Shown here: positions 50,230 to 61,723 of the stretch, piece after piece
Position numbering within the stretch: the first letter of the stretch is position 1
How the letters are laid out: each line of letters begins with the position of its first letter
The notes under the pieces: generated by a model
Seen by the model: the letters and a program-made list of their open reading frames with translations, nothing else
Database searches by the model: none
What the model was told of the DNA's origin: nothing
Origin: Zychaea mexicana
Taxonomy: Eukaryota > Mucoromycota > Mucoromycetes > Mucorales > Lichtheimiaceae
Assembly (NCBI RefSeq): GCF_025766255.1
Contig: NW_026516718.1
Coordinates: forward strand, 225,829-289,828
DNA length: 64,000 nucleotides
Reading direction: 5' to 3'
Made by a program: the position numbers and the translations under genes

Positions 50230-51955
50230 ATGTCCTACTTGAGTAAAGACGAACTCGGTAAGAGTAAAACTTCTTCTTCATATCTCTTTTTTCCACTCGT
50301 TTTTGCCGTATATTGAGTCGTACAGATGTTGTCAGATAAATATTTAAAAGGGTTGCCTCGAAATAATAAAAGCCAAGGCGACGCAGAGTCTCCACCTCCC
50401 TCGCGAGCAGTTACTGGCGGGAACCTCAAAGGACCCAGACCAGCAATGAAGCCTGCTTCTTGGCGCACTTCCGCTGCCTCATCGTCCAACAACACACTGC
50501 ATGACGCTCGCAATGATCTCATATACCCTATGCAAAAGCAGTTGCGGCTCAACAACTACCAAGACGACGAGAGTATCCGGCCTCAGGTGGACCGTCTGCA
50601 GCAGGCGACGGGGACAGCCGCCGCTGCAGCAGCTTTAGAAGAATCACATACGCGCCCGCCGGCCCCTCCAAAGCCTCGAGGTGGTGCTGTGGATGCTTTT
50701 GAAGCTTCTTTAGCTCCACGAAGGCGACAGGCAACGCCAGTAACGAACAATCCAACACCAACAACGCCAGTATCACCACCACCACCGCCTGTAGCAACGA
50801 AACCTGTAGACTTCGCAACGAAGCCTGTGTCACCTAGCGCTACCGCTACTCCTGCTTTGAACGGTCGTCCAGCTCAACAACCTCCACCTATTCCTAGCAA
50901 ACCACCGTCTTCATCATCACCATCTTCACGGTCTCACCCTCCTCCAATCCCTGTCAAAAAACCATCTCCACCGCTACCTCCTCCATCTCTCAAAGCCGAC
51001 GACAACGACCGAGTATCAGTGGCAAATCCTTTGTACACCGGCGTTCGCTGCGCAGGCTGTAATAAGCCGATTGCCGGCCGAGTCATCCGTGTAGACCAGA
51101 ATCAGTGGCATGTGGACTGCTTCAAGTGCAAACACTGTAAACAGGACCTCGAGCATATTGCATTCCATTCCAAGGACGGTCAGCCTTACTGTGCTCTTGA
51201 CTACCATGAACTGTTCAGCACACGCTGCGACTATTGTGGCACTCCAATCGAAGAAAAGTCCATCAGTGCTTTAGGGAAAACCTATCATGTGGGCCACTTT
51301 TTCTGTCGAGAATGCGGAAAGCCGTTTGACGAATCGAGCGCGTTTATGGTGCATGAAGGACATCCATATTGTGAAAAGGACTATTTGGCCAAGTTTGGAC
51401 ACAAATGCATGGGTTGTGGAGAGTATATTACGGGTGAATTTCTGGGTGCACTAGGTGGTGATTGGCACAAAGAATGCTTTGTTTGTGCGGTAAGTTAGAA
51501 GGATATCTATCACACACATATAATATATATCATGCAAAAGGAAGAGTGATATAAGAGCGATGGTACTAGTAGACTCATAAAGTGTTATATACATATAGGA
51601 CTGCGGCAAGGCATTTGAATCAGCTACATTCTACGTACGGAATAACAAGCCTTTCTGCGAAGAACATTACAAGAACCCACGAAGCGGCAATGTTAAAATA
51701 TGTCAGCAATGCGGAGACGTGATTGATGGTAGAGCCGCTTCTGCTTTTGGAAAGGATTATCATCCACACCATTTTCAATGTGCTCGCTGCAGCAAAATTC
51801 TATCCAGCCGTGTTCCAGGTAAGATTATCCTCTTTATACTAAAAAAGAAATATGAAGCACAGCTATAAAACTCACATACGTGTTTGGACCATGTAGGCAT
51901 GTGGATGGAAGGAGCACCGGGTGAATTGATATGTAAGATGTGTGGTCGAAGATAG
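50230..51955 (+). CDS. Paxillin-like protein with four LIM domains
   Basis: Four exons, 50230-50257, 50336-51489, 51599-51818 and 51897-51955, give 486 residues. The acceptor of exon 2 is placed at GTTGTCAG because it keeps the frame and joins MSYLSKDEL to DKYLKGLPR. The first 240 residues are Pro/Ser/Thr-rich, with several SH3-ligand-like stretches (PPPIPSKPP, PPPIPVKKPSPPLPP). Four LIM domains fill 246-486: CAGCNKPIAG, CDYCGTPIEE, CMGCGEYITG and CQQCGDVIDG start them, and all have the C-x2-C...H-x2-C pattern. Yeast Pxl1 and animal paxillin are the nearest known plan; they act at the septum or at adhesion sites with Rho GTPases. The junction creates LDKYLKGL, which resembles the paxillin LD motif. 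The last LIM is compact and ends at the stop. Confidence 0.88.
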
Positions 51956-52351
51956 GTTGTCGACAATGTCTAGGGCTTGAATTGATGAATAAATGGAACG
52001 ATCCTACTCCTTAGCCATGCCCAGTGGGGCTCTGATGTGCATTTTACAAACTACTGGAGTAAAAAGCTAGATCTAAAAATGTGGGTGGAAGGAGGCCACA
52101 AGAGCTTTAAATGAGCAAAACTGTCGCTAAGTAGTGTTGTCGTATTAGATGAAAAATAATCCCAACACAATCGACTTATTAGCACACGTCATAGCGTGGC
52201 ATATATCATGTCGTTTCGAAAATGATTTTTATACAATTTTAAATTAAAGAATTTAAGAAAAACGGAGGATGTAGCGTGAATCAAAGTGGAAAATAGAAAA
52301 CAATTGGGAAAAGATAAAACGGTGAGTGTCAGGGAAAAATATGCTTTGGTA
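51956..52351. other. Convergent intergenic region
   Basis: 3' flanks of the LIM and acyl-CoA synthetase genes; AT-rich, nothing else seen. Confidence 0.65.
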
Positions 52352-54831
52352 TTACAACATGGCCTTTGCAGGCTCGGTCTGAGCACTGATTTGAGCGTAC
52401 AATTCAGCGATTTGGGCCTGGTAGTGTTTGGCGGCCTGAGGACGCTTGACTTTGAGGGTAGGAGTAAGGATGTCATTTTCAATGGTGAAGGGAGACGATT
52501 CGAGGTAGATGGCCTTGAGAAGCTCAAAGCCACGAAGTTCAGCCTTCTTGCCAACCTTGGTCAACTCGCCCAATATAGCCTTGTTGACCTCAGGGACCTT
52601 AACAAGATCCTCAAACGACAACTTCTTTGCGGCAACTTGCGGCAACTTGGCACTGACAAAGGAGTTCAAGGCTTCTGGATCAGGGACAATGATACCAACC
52701 AAGGAGCTCTGGAGCGAGTCACCATGGACGTAGATCTGAGCAATGACGGATGACTTGGCGAAGACGTTTTCAATCTTTTCAGGAGCAATGTATTCGCCCT
52801 GAGCGAGCTTGAAGATATTCTTCTTGCGATCAATAATGACAACACAGCCGCGCTCGTTCACCATTGCTACATCGCCAGAGTGGTACCAGCCCTCCTCATC
52901 CAATGCTTCGCGCGTCTTTTCCTCATCCTTGTAATAGCCCATGAACACGTTGGGGCCACGGATGCACAGTTCACCACGGGGGTAAGGGTCCGTGGAGAGA
53001 TAATCCATCTCTGGCACGTCAACAAGCTTGAATTCGTTACAGCCAAAGGGAGCACCAATGTGACCAGCCTTGTACTCACCCTTGCTGTGGACCGAAGAAG
53101 CAGCGCAGGTTTCAGTGGCACCGTAACCTTCACGGATATCGCAGCAGAAAGCAATACGCAAGAATTGCATGACATCCTTTCCAAGAGGAGCTGAGCCGCT
53201 GACAACGAAACGAACACGACCGCCCAAAGCCTGCTTGACCTTGTTGAAAATCAAACGATCCCAGAAGGCATGGGTGTTACCAAGACCAGCATCGAGGTTG
53301 GCAAGCTTGGTGGCGACAGCGCGACGGGCAAGAGCACCCTTGGCGCCAGGGGCTTCGATGGTCTTTTGCACAACGCTCGAGTAGACTCGGTTCAAAAGAC
53401 GAGGAACGGAAGCAAAGATGGTAGGCTTCAAGGTCTGCATATCGTCGACGATCTGGGCAACATCACCGCTGAAGAAACCGATACGCGAACCGCGCATCAA
53501 CGCAACAATGTCGATCAAACGACCAAAGATGTGAGCAAGGGGGAGATACGAGATGCTGATATCGTCGTCATAGTATTCACCAATGTTGATGTTACTGGCA
53601 GAAACGGCAGAGACAAAGTTGCCGTGCGTAAGCATAGCACCCTAAATGTTACGATCCCCATCCTGACTTTAGTTTCTTTCCATTATATTTCCTTCCCCAC
53701 AACCAACCCCATATTTCATCCTTGTCCTTCCAATCCTTATTCATCGCCGGTAGTTGCAACTTAAATTTACCTTGGGCATGCCAGTGGTACCGCTAGTGTA
53801 CATGATGAAAGCCAAGTCCTCAGGCTTGGGAGAGTTGTGGGAACGACGGTTCTTCTTGCCAGCAGCTTCAATAGCAGCGAAATCGGTCAAAACAACATCC
53901 TTCTCCTGAGCCCAAGCCTTAATGATAGCGCTCTTGGAAGCAGCACCAGTGCCAGGAGCAACATCGTCCTCGAGAGTATCCATGGAGATGATGCAACGCA
54001 GCTTGGGCAACTTGTGACGAAGCTTGAGGAGGTCGGCAATGTGATCAGCCGAGCAGACAACGGTCTCAAGTTCAGCGTGGTTCATAACGTATTCGACCGT
54101 GTCGGGGCCGAGAGTGTCGTACAGTGTTACGCTATACAAGCCATAAGCAGCGCAAGCCAAGTCGCAAATGGTCCATTCAGGACGATTGACAGCCCAGATA
54201 CCAATGGGAATGTTCTTGGTGCGAGAGTCATTGAGCGTATGATTGAGCAAGTTCATCAAGCCGGAACCAAAGTTAGTGATGCGATGGTTGACCTGACGGT
54301 AAGTTTGCCAGACATAGTCACCACGCTTGCCGGTCTTGACGTCGACAATAGGACGATGACCCAAGCAAGGACGATCACGGGCAGCCTTCAAACCTGCAGT
54401 CCATAAAAAGGAGAGTGAGTGTGCGAAATATAGGGGACGCTGATATACGAATGTTCTCTTTTCATGCGCTTTTATTTACCTTCGCGGAAAAGGTCATACA
54501 TATTCTTGACCTTGGGCGAGCTCGACTCAATAAGCTCGGGATAGGCAGCACTACGGTAGACACCTGAAGAATTACATAACAAGATGTCAATAGGGATGCA
54601 AGCTTATCGCACACTCGTAGAATAAAAGGGCGAAACGGTTAGGGCGAGAGAGAAACGGCAAACAGACTCTATGCACCTGTATGCACAAAGCAAATGCACA
54701 TGTCCAACGTAGGATGTGCCTTTCACAGTCTCTCTCCCTCTTCCCAAGGTTGTTGGCTTACCAGTCTGACCAGGCTTTCGAGTGTTGGGCAATTCGATAA
54801 GTTGCTTTTCCAAGTTCACTTTTTGGGTCAT
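52352..54831 (-). CDS. Long-chain fatty acid-CoA ligase (Faa1/Faa4-like)
   Basis: Minus strand, four exons, 54831-54762, 54563-54480, 54393-53771 and 53641-52352, give 688 residues, the normal size. The AMP-binding P-loop YTSGTTGMPKGAMLTH is intact but split by an intron between Lys and Gly. Further family motifs are YLPLAHIFGR, EGYGATETCA, GWYHSGDVAMVNERGCVVIIDRKKNIFKLAQGE and YIAPEKIENVF (shown in part). It activates long-chain fatty acids with ATP and CoA for lipid synthesis, uptake or beta-oxidation. There is no N-terminal leader. The C-terminus, ending EPAKAML, does not match a classic SKL-type peroxisomal signal, so a cytosolic or lipid-droplet/ER location is more likely. It is convergent with the LIM gene. 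Confidence 0.94.
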
Positions 54832-55572
54832 ATTTAAAATGTAAGGATGGTTTTCTTCTTATATTTCCCCAGACTTAAATGGTGGAAAAGAGAACCTCAG
54901 TCGGTTGCAAGGCCCATATTGTTTAAATGGAGATTTGGAACACCGCCCTAAAAGTAAACGGATCAGTCAGAAAGCTGGATTACACATGTGAAATTCCGGT
55001 GTGGACTATTGTGCAACAACCCGCTTCTCCACTTTCCGTCTGTCATTTCTCTTCGGTTCTTCCCTTCTTTAGACAACGACTATGGAGTCCTTTTTTTAGC
55101 TTAAAGGAAAACATGGCTGATAGTGCTTTTGTCTTCAGGACAGTGCGCTTTCCAGACATGAGTTATAGATGAAGCTCCACTTCTCAGCGGCGAAACAAGT
55201 ATTTCCGAAATTGGCGGAGGCAATTTGATGATTGGGTCAATGTTCTTGCTGAGTAACCACGATTGATGATGTACGCCCAATATGAACGGAGTTTTTTTTC
55301 TTCTTGACGGTGATGTGCATATGGGTATAAATGGGAGATCTTTATTCATCAACAAAAAAGACAATTAATGATTTGAAAGGGAGATTAACAATTTCAAGGG
55401 AGATGATAAAAAGAAGTTGACCGTAGCGTAAAAGTTACAGTTAGTCTGTATCAAGTATTGTACGCTATCGCTTTATCCCGCAGAATTAAAAAGCATGCTA
55501 CTTACTTCGCCCCAGATTTTTTATACAATGCTGCCCGCACATCTTCACTGGCAAAGGTTTCATCTTCTTCGG
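54832..55572. other. Intergenic region upstream of acyl-CoA synthetase
   Basis: Promoter side of the acyl-CoA synthetase gene. No gene is seen. The right end leads into a decayed element. Confidence 0.5.
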
Positions 55573-56590
55573 CTATTCTTCTTCTTCGTCACTTGCTACT
55601 ACATCTTCCTGGAGTTCTTCCTCCTGTAGAACATTATCGATGACTCTGTTTCTGTAGTTGGGACGGCGCAAAATGGGAGGTCGCGAGTTTGGATCGCCGT
55701 CGGTATCAGTGTATGCCGTTATGATACGCCCGATGTTGCTTCCTGCGTTTAGATTTCGATCAATCAGACGGCCAACCCTAGGCTGGCCGTTCTCGTCAGC
55801 TTCTCTTTTTGAACAAAATGATGAGATTGATATTACCGTTCCATTTGCAATAATGCCGTTTCGAAAACATCAATGGAATAAAATATACCTGCAGGTCTAC
55901 GATGGACACTGAGAGGTTGGCGTTAACGGTACTTTGATGTACTGACGACACTGTCCTGTTGTGGCAAACCGAACAAATAATACTTGTGGAATACTGGTCC
56001 ACAAGCATTACCAGTGTGCGACGGGCCAATACCACCCTAATTGTCTAATATGTATATATGAAATAATAAGTTATCTTAGTGTGCTATGACTTAAAAAGTG
56101 GACATGTTCTCTCTGATACCTCAATTATGATGACGGATAATTACCTCGATAGGTAAAGGCTCCAAGCCTTTCATACTCGATGGGAAACTTCCGTCGCCGT
56201 ACGTGACTATCGTTGGGGGGAGGATGCTGATATCCAGGCTGATGTGTACGCTCACGCCGAATCGCCCGACGTAAATTCTTTCTTTGTCTTTTGGACCGGT
56301 TGTAGAAAGTCGGTGGTAGGAGGGGTTCCTGAAAACAAACGACTCGGCAATTAATTGATTATCGTTGTAAATATTAAAAGACGAGAAAGAAAAGTTTACC
56401 TGGTGATTGTAGCTGTTGTCGCCTTGTCGACGTTACTTTGTCGTCATTTCTGATGGATCGTACAGCAACTTGACTGGTGCACCAAACGTTATAATGTGTT
56501 TTTAGGTTTTTGGCAGTTTTATAAAATACATTGATTCCATTTGCGTGTTCTTGATTCCGCTTCTGAGCCATCTGCTTCCAGTTCAATTAA
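55573..56590 (-). pseudogene. Decayed Fanzor/TnpB-like RNA-guided nuclease relic
   Basis: On the minus strand, pieces in shifting frames follow the order of the C-terminal half of Fanzor (eukaryotic TnpB-like) proteins. YGDGSFPSSMKG lies at 56167-56199, then a clean intron (gtaatt...tattag) leads to LARRTLVMLVDQYSTS and IICSVCHNRTVSS at 55950-56025 (first half of the zinc ribbon). A frame break follows, and DRNLNAGSNIGRI at 55725-55766 corresponds to the final RuvC motif. The frame then runs to an acidic tail and stop at 55573. The usual R-D-x-N-A reads R-N-L-N-A, so the last catalytic Asp seems to be Asn. The second C-x2-C of the ribbon is lost. A frame at 56374-56586 may be the upstream part. 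Assignment rests on remembered motif patterns. Confidence 0.55.
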
Positions 56591-57248
56591 ACTTGCTGGT
56601 CGCCATCGCTCGAAAGTTAGAATGAGAATAGCATATATTCTTTAGGAGTGTGAACAGGTGTCACAGTGTACTTTGTTTGTTTGGAGCTTTGATGCAATAT
56701 ATACAGGATTTTGAATCCAATCCCGGACACGGGCTCAAAATCCTGTATCTTCGCCATAGTCGCCTTAGTTAAGCGTTAATCAAGGAAGCTTGGTTGGAGG
56801 TAAAAAAAGAGAGTAATGATCCATTAGCAAGCGCAAGGCGACGACTGTCTTTCAGATAAAATATGCGAGTCTGTAAAGAAATGTGATGCTAGCAAAAAGT
56901 ATAGTACATCATACATTGAAACGTTCATTTCCTGGTTAGGATGCTGGACCGCGTATAAGGGTTGGGAAGGCGCATGTCAAAGATGATACGATTGACGCAC
57001 AAACGATCGGTCCTTATGGCATGAGACACAGTAATTCGTGAAGCTGATTATACATTTCCCACATATCCGCACTCAGTCCCTGACCTTTCGTACTTTCCCA
57101 CTAAATAAAATCGATCTTATTGGAAAAGGTGCGAAATAATTAGTTCAAATATATACCCAATTTAACTGTGAAAACGACTGTGCCCAAACTAGTTAATGCC
57201 CTTGGAGGTTTGCAGTATATTTATGGAAGATCTAAGCCAGGGCGGCAT
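56591..57248. other. Intergenic region with hairpin
   Basis: No gene. Contains the inverted repeat listed next and AT-rich sequence up to the duplicated segment. Confidence 0.5.
56701..56748. repeat. 14-bp inverted repeat (hairpin)
   Basis: ATACAGGATTTTGA at 56701-56714 is perfectly complementary to TCAAAATCCTGTAT at 56735-56748. The 20-base loop itself holds CCCG and CGGG (56722-56725, 56730-56733), so a stacked stem-loop can form. It could be the end structure of a mobile element. Confidence 0.85.
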
Positions 57249-59535
57249 ATTGAAAACCACTGCCCGTCGGACGTCTATAGTTGAACAAAAACATCATAGC
57301 AAGCCAAGATTCTGCTTAGAACGATAGAATTTGAGAATGTAACGTCTATGTATCTATAAGCTACAGTAGTGATCTCAAATCATACCGAAACACACAGAGC
57401 ATGACATAGAGAATAGTCTCTACTATTGTATTTTCGATATCTTGCTCTCATAACTAATAAACACTACGTATTGATGATACCATTGATCAAAAAAAAGTAA
57501 GGAGTGATATCATAGGAGAAGCTCCTCTAGCTCTTCTTTCAAAAAGCGCTTATCATGCCGCAAAACATCAGTACAATCCATTATCATGATATAGAGTGGT
57601 TTGATCTTTTATCTGAAAGAGTTTGCATTAGCTAAAATTCAGAACAATTGTATACAGCCGGCGTTCACTGTACGGTGACAATTTACATATGCACATTTGT
57701 GCTTCATTTAACTTTTATGCTTCAGTGATTGTGGGGATGTAGTTTCAGCTGAGCACTTCTGCTTAAGTTTCACTGCAGAACGATGTGGGGGAATTATATT
57801 TAGCTTAAACTGTCGCTGTATCCTCGTGGCAAGGTGGATATCGAGAGGGCAAGACAAGAAGCGTCGCGCTGTTGTTGTCTGTACTATCATTTGAAACTTG
57901 AGCTTAAGGGTATGGTACTTGACAATAATAATCTTAAAAGCTGGTAGATGTGTAGCTGAGAAAAGTTGTTTATCGGCCTGTTTAATTGTCACATCATGTT
58001 TGTCGCGTGAAGCTGCAAATAACGTGCATTTACTATTTGTTATTTATCCATACATGCGCATGGCGTACTTCATCACCATCTTCATTGAAAGAGGGAGTGG
58101 TGCAGAACTGCATATCCAACAGAAGCAGTATCGTCCATTCTAGGATACGACTATGGGTACACCAACCCAAATCACAAAATTTGCGCGGGGCAGCTTTGAG
58201 AAGTTTGCTGTTCAAGCGGCGGCCAATCAGAATCGATAAGAATTCCCATGGTTATAAAGTCCGGCTATCTCAGCTCAGTTGCCTTTTCGCTTCTCTTTCC
58301 CTTATCTCCATGCTTTTCTATTTCGCGCAGTCGTAATCGTCATAAACGCGGCCTTAAGCCAATCACAGGTAAATTCCTTTATAACACTGCTTCTGCTGCT
58401 TTACACACGCTCACACCTGTGTTTCAGCTGTGAATAACCGTAGTGGCCTTTTTCAAAGGTCCACCAACTTTTTGTATGTGTCGGTAGTGTTTCTGGGCAC
58501 GTTTGCAGGTTCGACTCCTGGCTTGACACAAAGGTGGGCGCTACGTCGAGGTCTATTGTTCATTTTGGGAGACCATTAGTCGCATCGGCCCCGCGAAGAA
58601 GAGCTCGATCACCTTCAGTGGCTATCCTGAACGATCGGGTCCCGCCTTGGACGATCACAAGCGTGTCTGTTGTAGCCTGGACTTGCCGTACTCTCCGGAG
58701 TATGGTGGGTCTGTCAGATAGTCTTGAAATAACGCTTGAGGAATTGACGGAAAAAGGAATTGACGGAAAAGGCATTGGCATTGGTGCCATTCCTGAAGGC
58801 TTGCCGGAAGGCTTGCTGGAAGGATTGGCGGTGTAGGTTCCAGCTTCGAGCTGGGACTGAGGCTGTGGTGGACATGGAGGTTGAAAGGTGCTTTGTGCCT
58901 TTTCTCAACCTCCTTCTTTCTCGTTTATTGTCAAACTAATGAACGAGAGAACTGCCAATGCCTTCTTCTTTTTTTTCAGCTAGACACTTTTTTCACCTTT
59001 GTTATTTTTCTTGCATTCTTTGAAATAATAAAAGAGCTCTTCCATCTGTTTCCCTTTACAAATATTTCCGTTTTTCAATAGCGTGTATCGCGCGAGCTTT
59101 TGTCGCTTTGATGTAATAGACGTTTGCGATGGCAACTGAGGCATAAGTGACCGCTAAGAGTCGTTGCTATAATAGTATGGCCTGTTCTCGCTGTTGCTCA
59201 ACACAAAGTACTTATTAACGGCGTACTGATGGGATCGTAACTCCTGATCCCCACATGGACTCTGTGACCGAGTTGCCATCGCTGGCTTCACTGAAAGACA
59301 CTTTGCAAGTAAATCGAAGCGAAGCCCTCCAAGCACGCAATCTCGCGACAGCAGTTCATGAATCTACCTCAGCACTCGATCGGCTACACAGATATTTAGA
59401 GCAGTTCCTGGCAGTCCGCGTCGAAGCATACGCGCAACAGGGCAAAGTCACTAAGGTGTATAGTGATGCCCTATTCTTTGTCGACAACTTCCCCGGCTAT
59501 TTGAGGACATATAATATCGCCACACGTATTTTTGA
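57249..59535 (+). repeat. Long direct repeat, copy 1
   Basis: This segment recurs at 61724-64000 in the same direction. By eye I count roughly twenty-five differences, including a 9-base deletion and a few 1-base indels, so identity is near 99%. The match starts abruptly at ATTGAAAACCACTGCCC and is still perfect where the second copy meets the window edge. If it is a tandem duplication the unit is about 4475 bp (57249-61723). Confidence 0.95.
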
Positions 59536-59554
59536 TCAGACAACAGAGATTTAA
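59255..59554 (+). CDS. Hypothetical 99-aa protein in the duplicated segment (copy 1)
   Basis: An open frame of 99 codons with balanced composition and alternating hydrophobic and charged residues, suggesting helices (SLASLKDTLQVNRSEALQAR, then LDRLHRYLEQFLAVRVEAY). It matches no family I know. A TATAATA lies about 85 bp upstream. No base differs between this frame and the second copy over the 281 bp that can be compared, although the rest of the repeat has scattered changes. It may be the N-terminal part of a longer broken gene, because another protein-like frame starts at 59570. Confidence 0.35.
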   Translation: MDSVTELPSLASLKDTLQVNRSEALQARNLATAVHESTSALDRLHRYLEQFLAVRVEAYAQQGKVTKVYSDALFFVDNFPGYLRTYNIATRIFDQTTEI

Positions 59555-61723
59555 GAAAGCAATAGCGATATGCGCAGGGTTCTGAATAACGGTGAAGGAG
59601 GGTTCCGCAACTTCCGATATAATCCACTGACAGACACAATATTCTACCTCTCCAATGAAGCTTACCATATGCTTGAAAAGCGTATGGACATGATGCTCAC
59701 CGTGATCCTAAACGAGCTCTCTTTTGGTGACATCCTGCGGTGCATGACTGTACCCAAAGCGTGTCGCCAATGCATTATTGATTGTCCTACAATGGTCACG
59801 CTACAAAACTAATATTTACATTCGAATGGCATAGGATCCTGCGAACTACGAACAGAATACAACGGGGGTGGGGATCTAGCATGGCACTTGGATGCGTGCT
59901 ATGTCTTGAATAAGTAAACAGCAACGCCTATGAGATATTCTAGTAATAGCAGCATCAGCAGCGGTAAAACCCACATTTCGTCGCCATGTTGTAAAAGCGA
60001 CGGAATAAGGTCTAAAAAAGAAGGCACTACTGTAGGAAGGCTGACTGAAGTAATCTTCTTCTTCTAGCTCACATATTAGGAAGACTAAGAACAGCCTACT
60101 ATGTAGTGCTACATTGTCTCTTTTCACGCAGTCTGATACTTTATCCACAGCTCCAAGTTAATCAATGGGCAATGTCTGTGAGCGTGATGAAAATACCCTG
60201 ATGGTGACTGCGCTGTGGGTGTTTCTTAATTATCATAACAAACCATTAATTAACCAATCACCACCGCGAGTGAAAGAAAAAAAGACGTACTTCGTCGTAA
60301 TATTCGGAAGGCTGTATGATATCCATGATAACTCTTTTTGGGGGCAGGTTGCCAATTTCCGTTGTTCTTTTATACTCTTTACTGATAATGGATGATGGGC
60401 AGGAATAGTAAAGGGAAGAGAGTGAATCGACCAAGAAGCAATCATAATCCTTTTTTTTCTGGAACGGGATATGAATTTAGTGTGTCTGTGTGTCGAAACC
60501 ACTGCTCGCTACACGGTGTGGTATCGTGATCTCAGTCATGAAAAGAAAGGGATGCCCTTTGATTGGTGGAAGAAGCAATCAGATTATGCGTAGTGCTCGG
60601 CTGCATTGTCTCTTATTAATCATCTCAATATAATCCAAGTATTACAACACACGTCTGAAATGGAAACGCATGTATTCTTGACTTGAATGAGTCAATAATA
60701 ATCGCCCTTCGACAGCTGCCTGCCTGCTTTGTCCTGCTGCGCGAAAGATGCCCTGTAACAACTATGCTTTATGTAGCTGGAAGATTACTACATGTCATCG
60801 AACACAAATTTAGATATCCATAAATATTGATCTCTCCTCGTCCCCATGTGCAATATTACGCTGGGTATGCTGAAAGGAGAAATGCATCAAACTGTCAATA
60901 TCTTTCGACAGGTCATCCTGCAAAACAATCGAACGGGTCTAAATTACACAAGGATCTCGCCGTCCAAGTAACGCAGTCTCTCTTTCACAATCTCTAACGT
61001 CTTTGCGCATCTCTCTCCAATTTGAAGTAATAATAAATGATTTTACACACAACATTGTCCAAAACGAAACACGAATGTGCTCGATATGCGATGAGAATTC
61101 TGGAACGGAAAGATGCTTGTGGCCTCAGTCCGTTCCAAAGTCTACTCTTTATCCACACCTACACTTTATGTCGAGCAAACCCGTCTCTAACAAACGCTCT
61201 AACATGTCCTCTCTGTACGATCTAGACCTTGGTTGGCCCTCAAGTAAGTTATAAAAATGCGCGGCTTGTGTCAGGGTTGTTTGGCGTCATTGCATTATGC
61301 ATGATACGGGATGCTTACAAATCCAAACTAGCAAAAATTCACGTCCAAACTATTGCGGACCGGTGCACGAAACATATTTGCAAGCTCTGGCTTCATCGTG
61401 ATGGCAAGTTTGAAATTGGAAACCAGGTCGTGCAGGGAGAGACTGCTGGAGAGATTCCTGAGTAAAAAGTTCTACTTTCATAATCTACATCTTTCTTACA
61501 GTGTTTGTCGTTGGTTAAGCTTCTCTTGCTGTTTACTTTATCACTTTAAACATATTATTGCTAATTTAATACGATCTCATTGAATCCAAGTGGTTCTGCT
61601 TGAGTTAGCTGCAGTTTTACCTGCCTGCAAAGATGCTTCCCAAGGAGACTGAATACGAGCCGAGGAACGGCTTTCAAGAGCGATTTCTATGATGCATACA
61701 TACAACTGCCGGTATTGTTATTC
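59536..61723. other. Single-copy part of the duplicated unit
   Basis: Lies between the two repeat copies. Protein-like fragments occur at 59570-59812 (+) and 61229-61465 (+), the latter preceded by a C-P-L-C piece near 61200, but stops break them and no domain is certain. Probably decayed mobile DNA. Confidence 0.4.

Noticed and set aside
58508..58518. Perfect tRNA B-box match (GGTTCGACTCC), repeated at 62976-62986
   Set aside because: The T-arm has a G-G mismatch and no matching acceptor, D or anticodon arm could be folded around it, so no tRNA is called. It could be a remnant of a tRNA-derived element.
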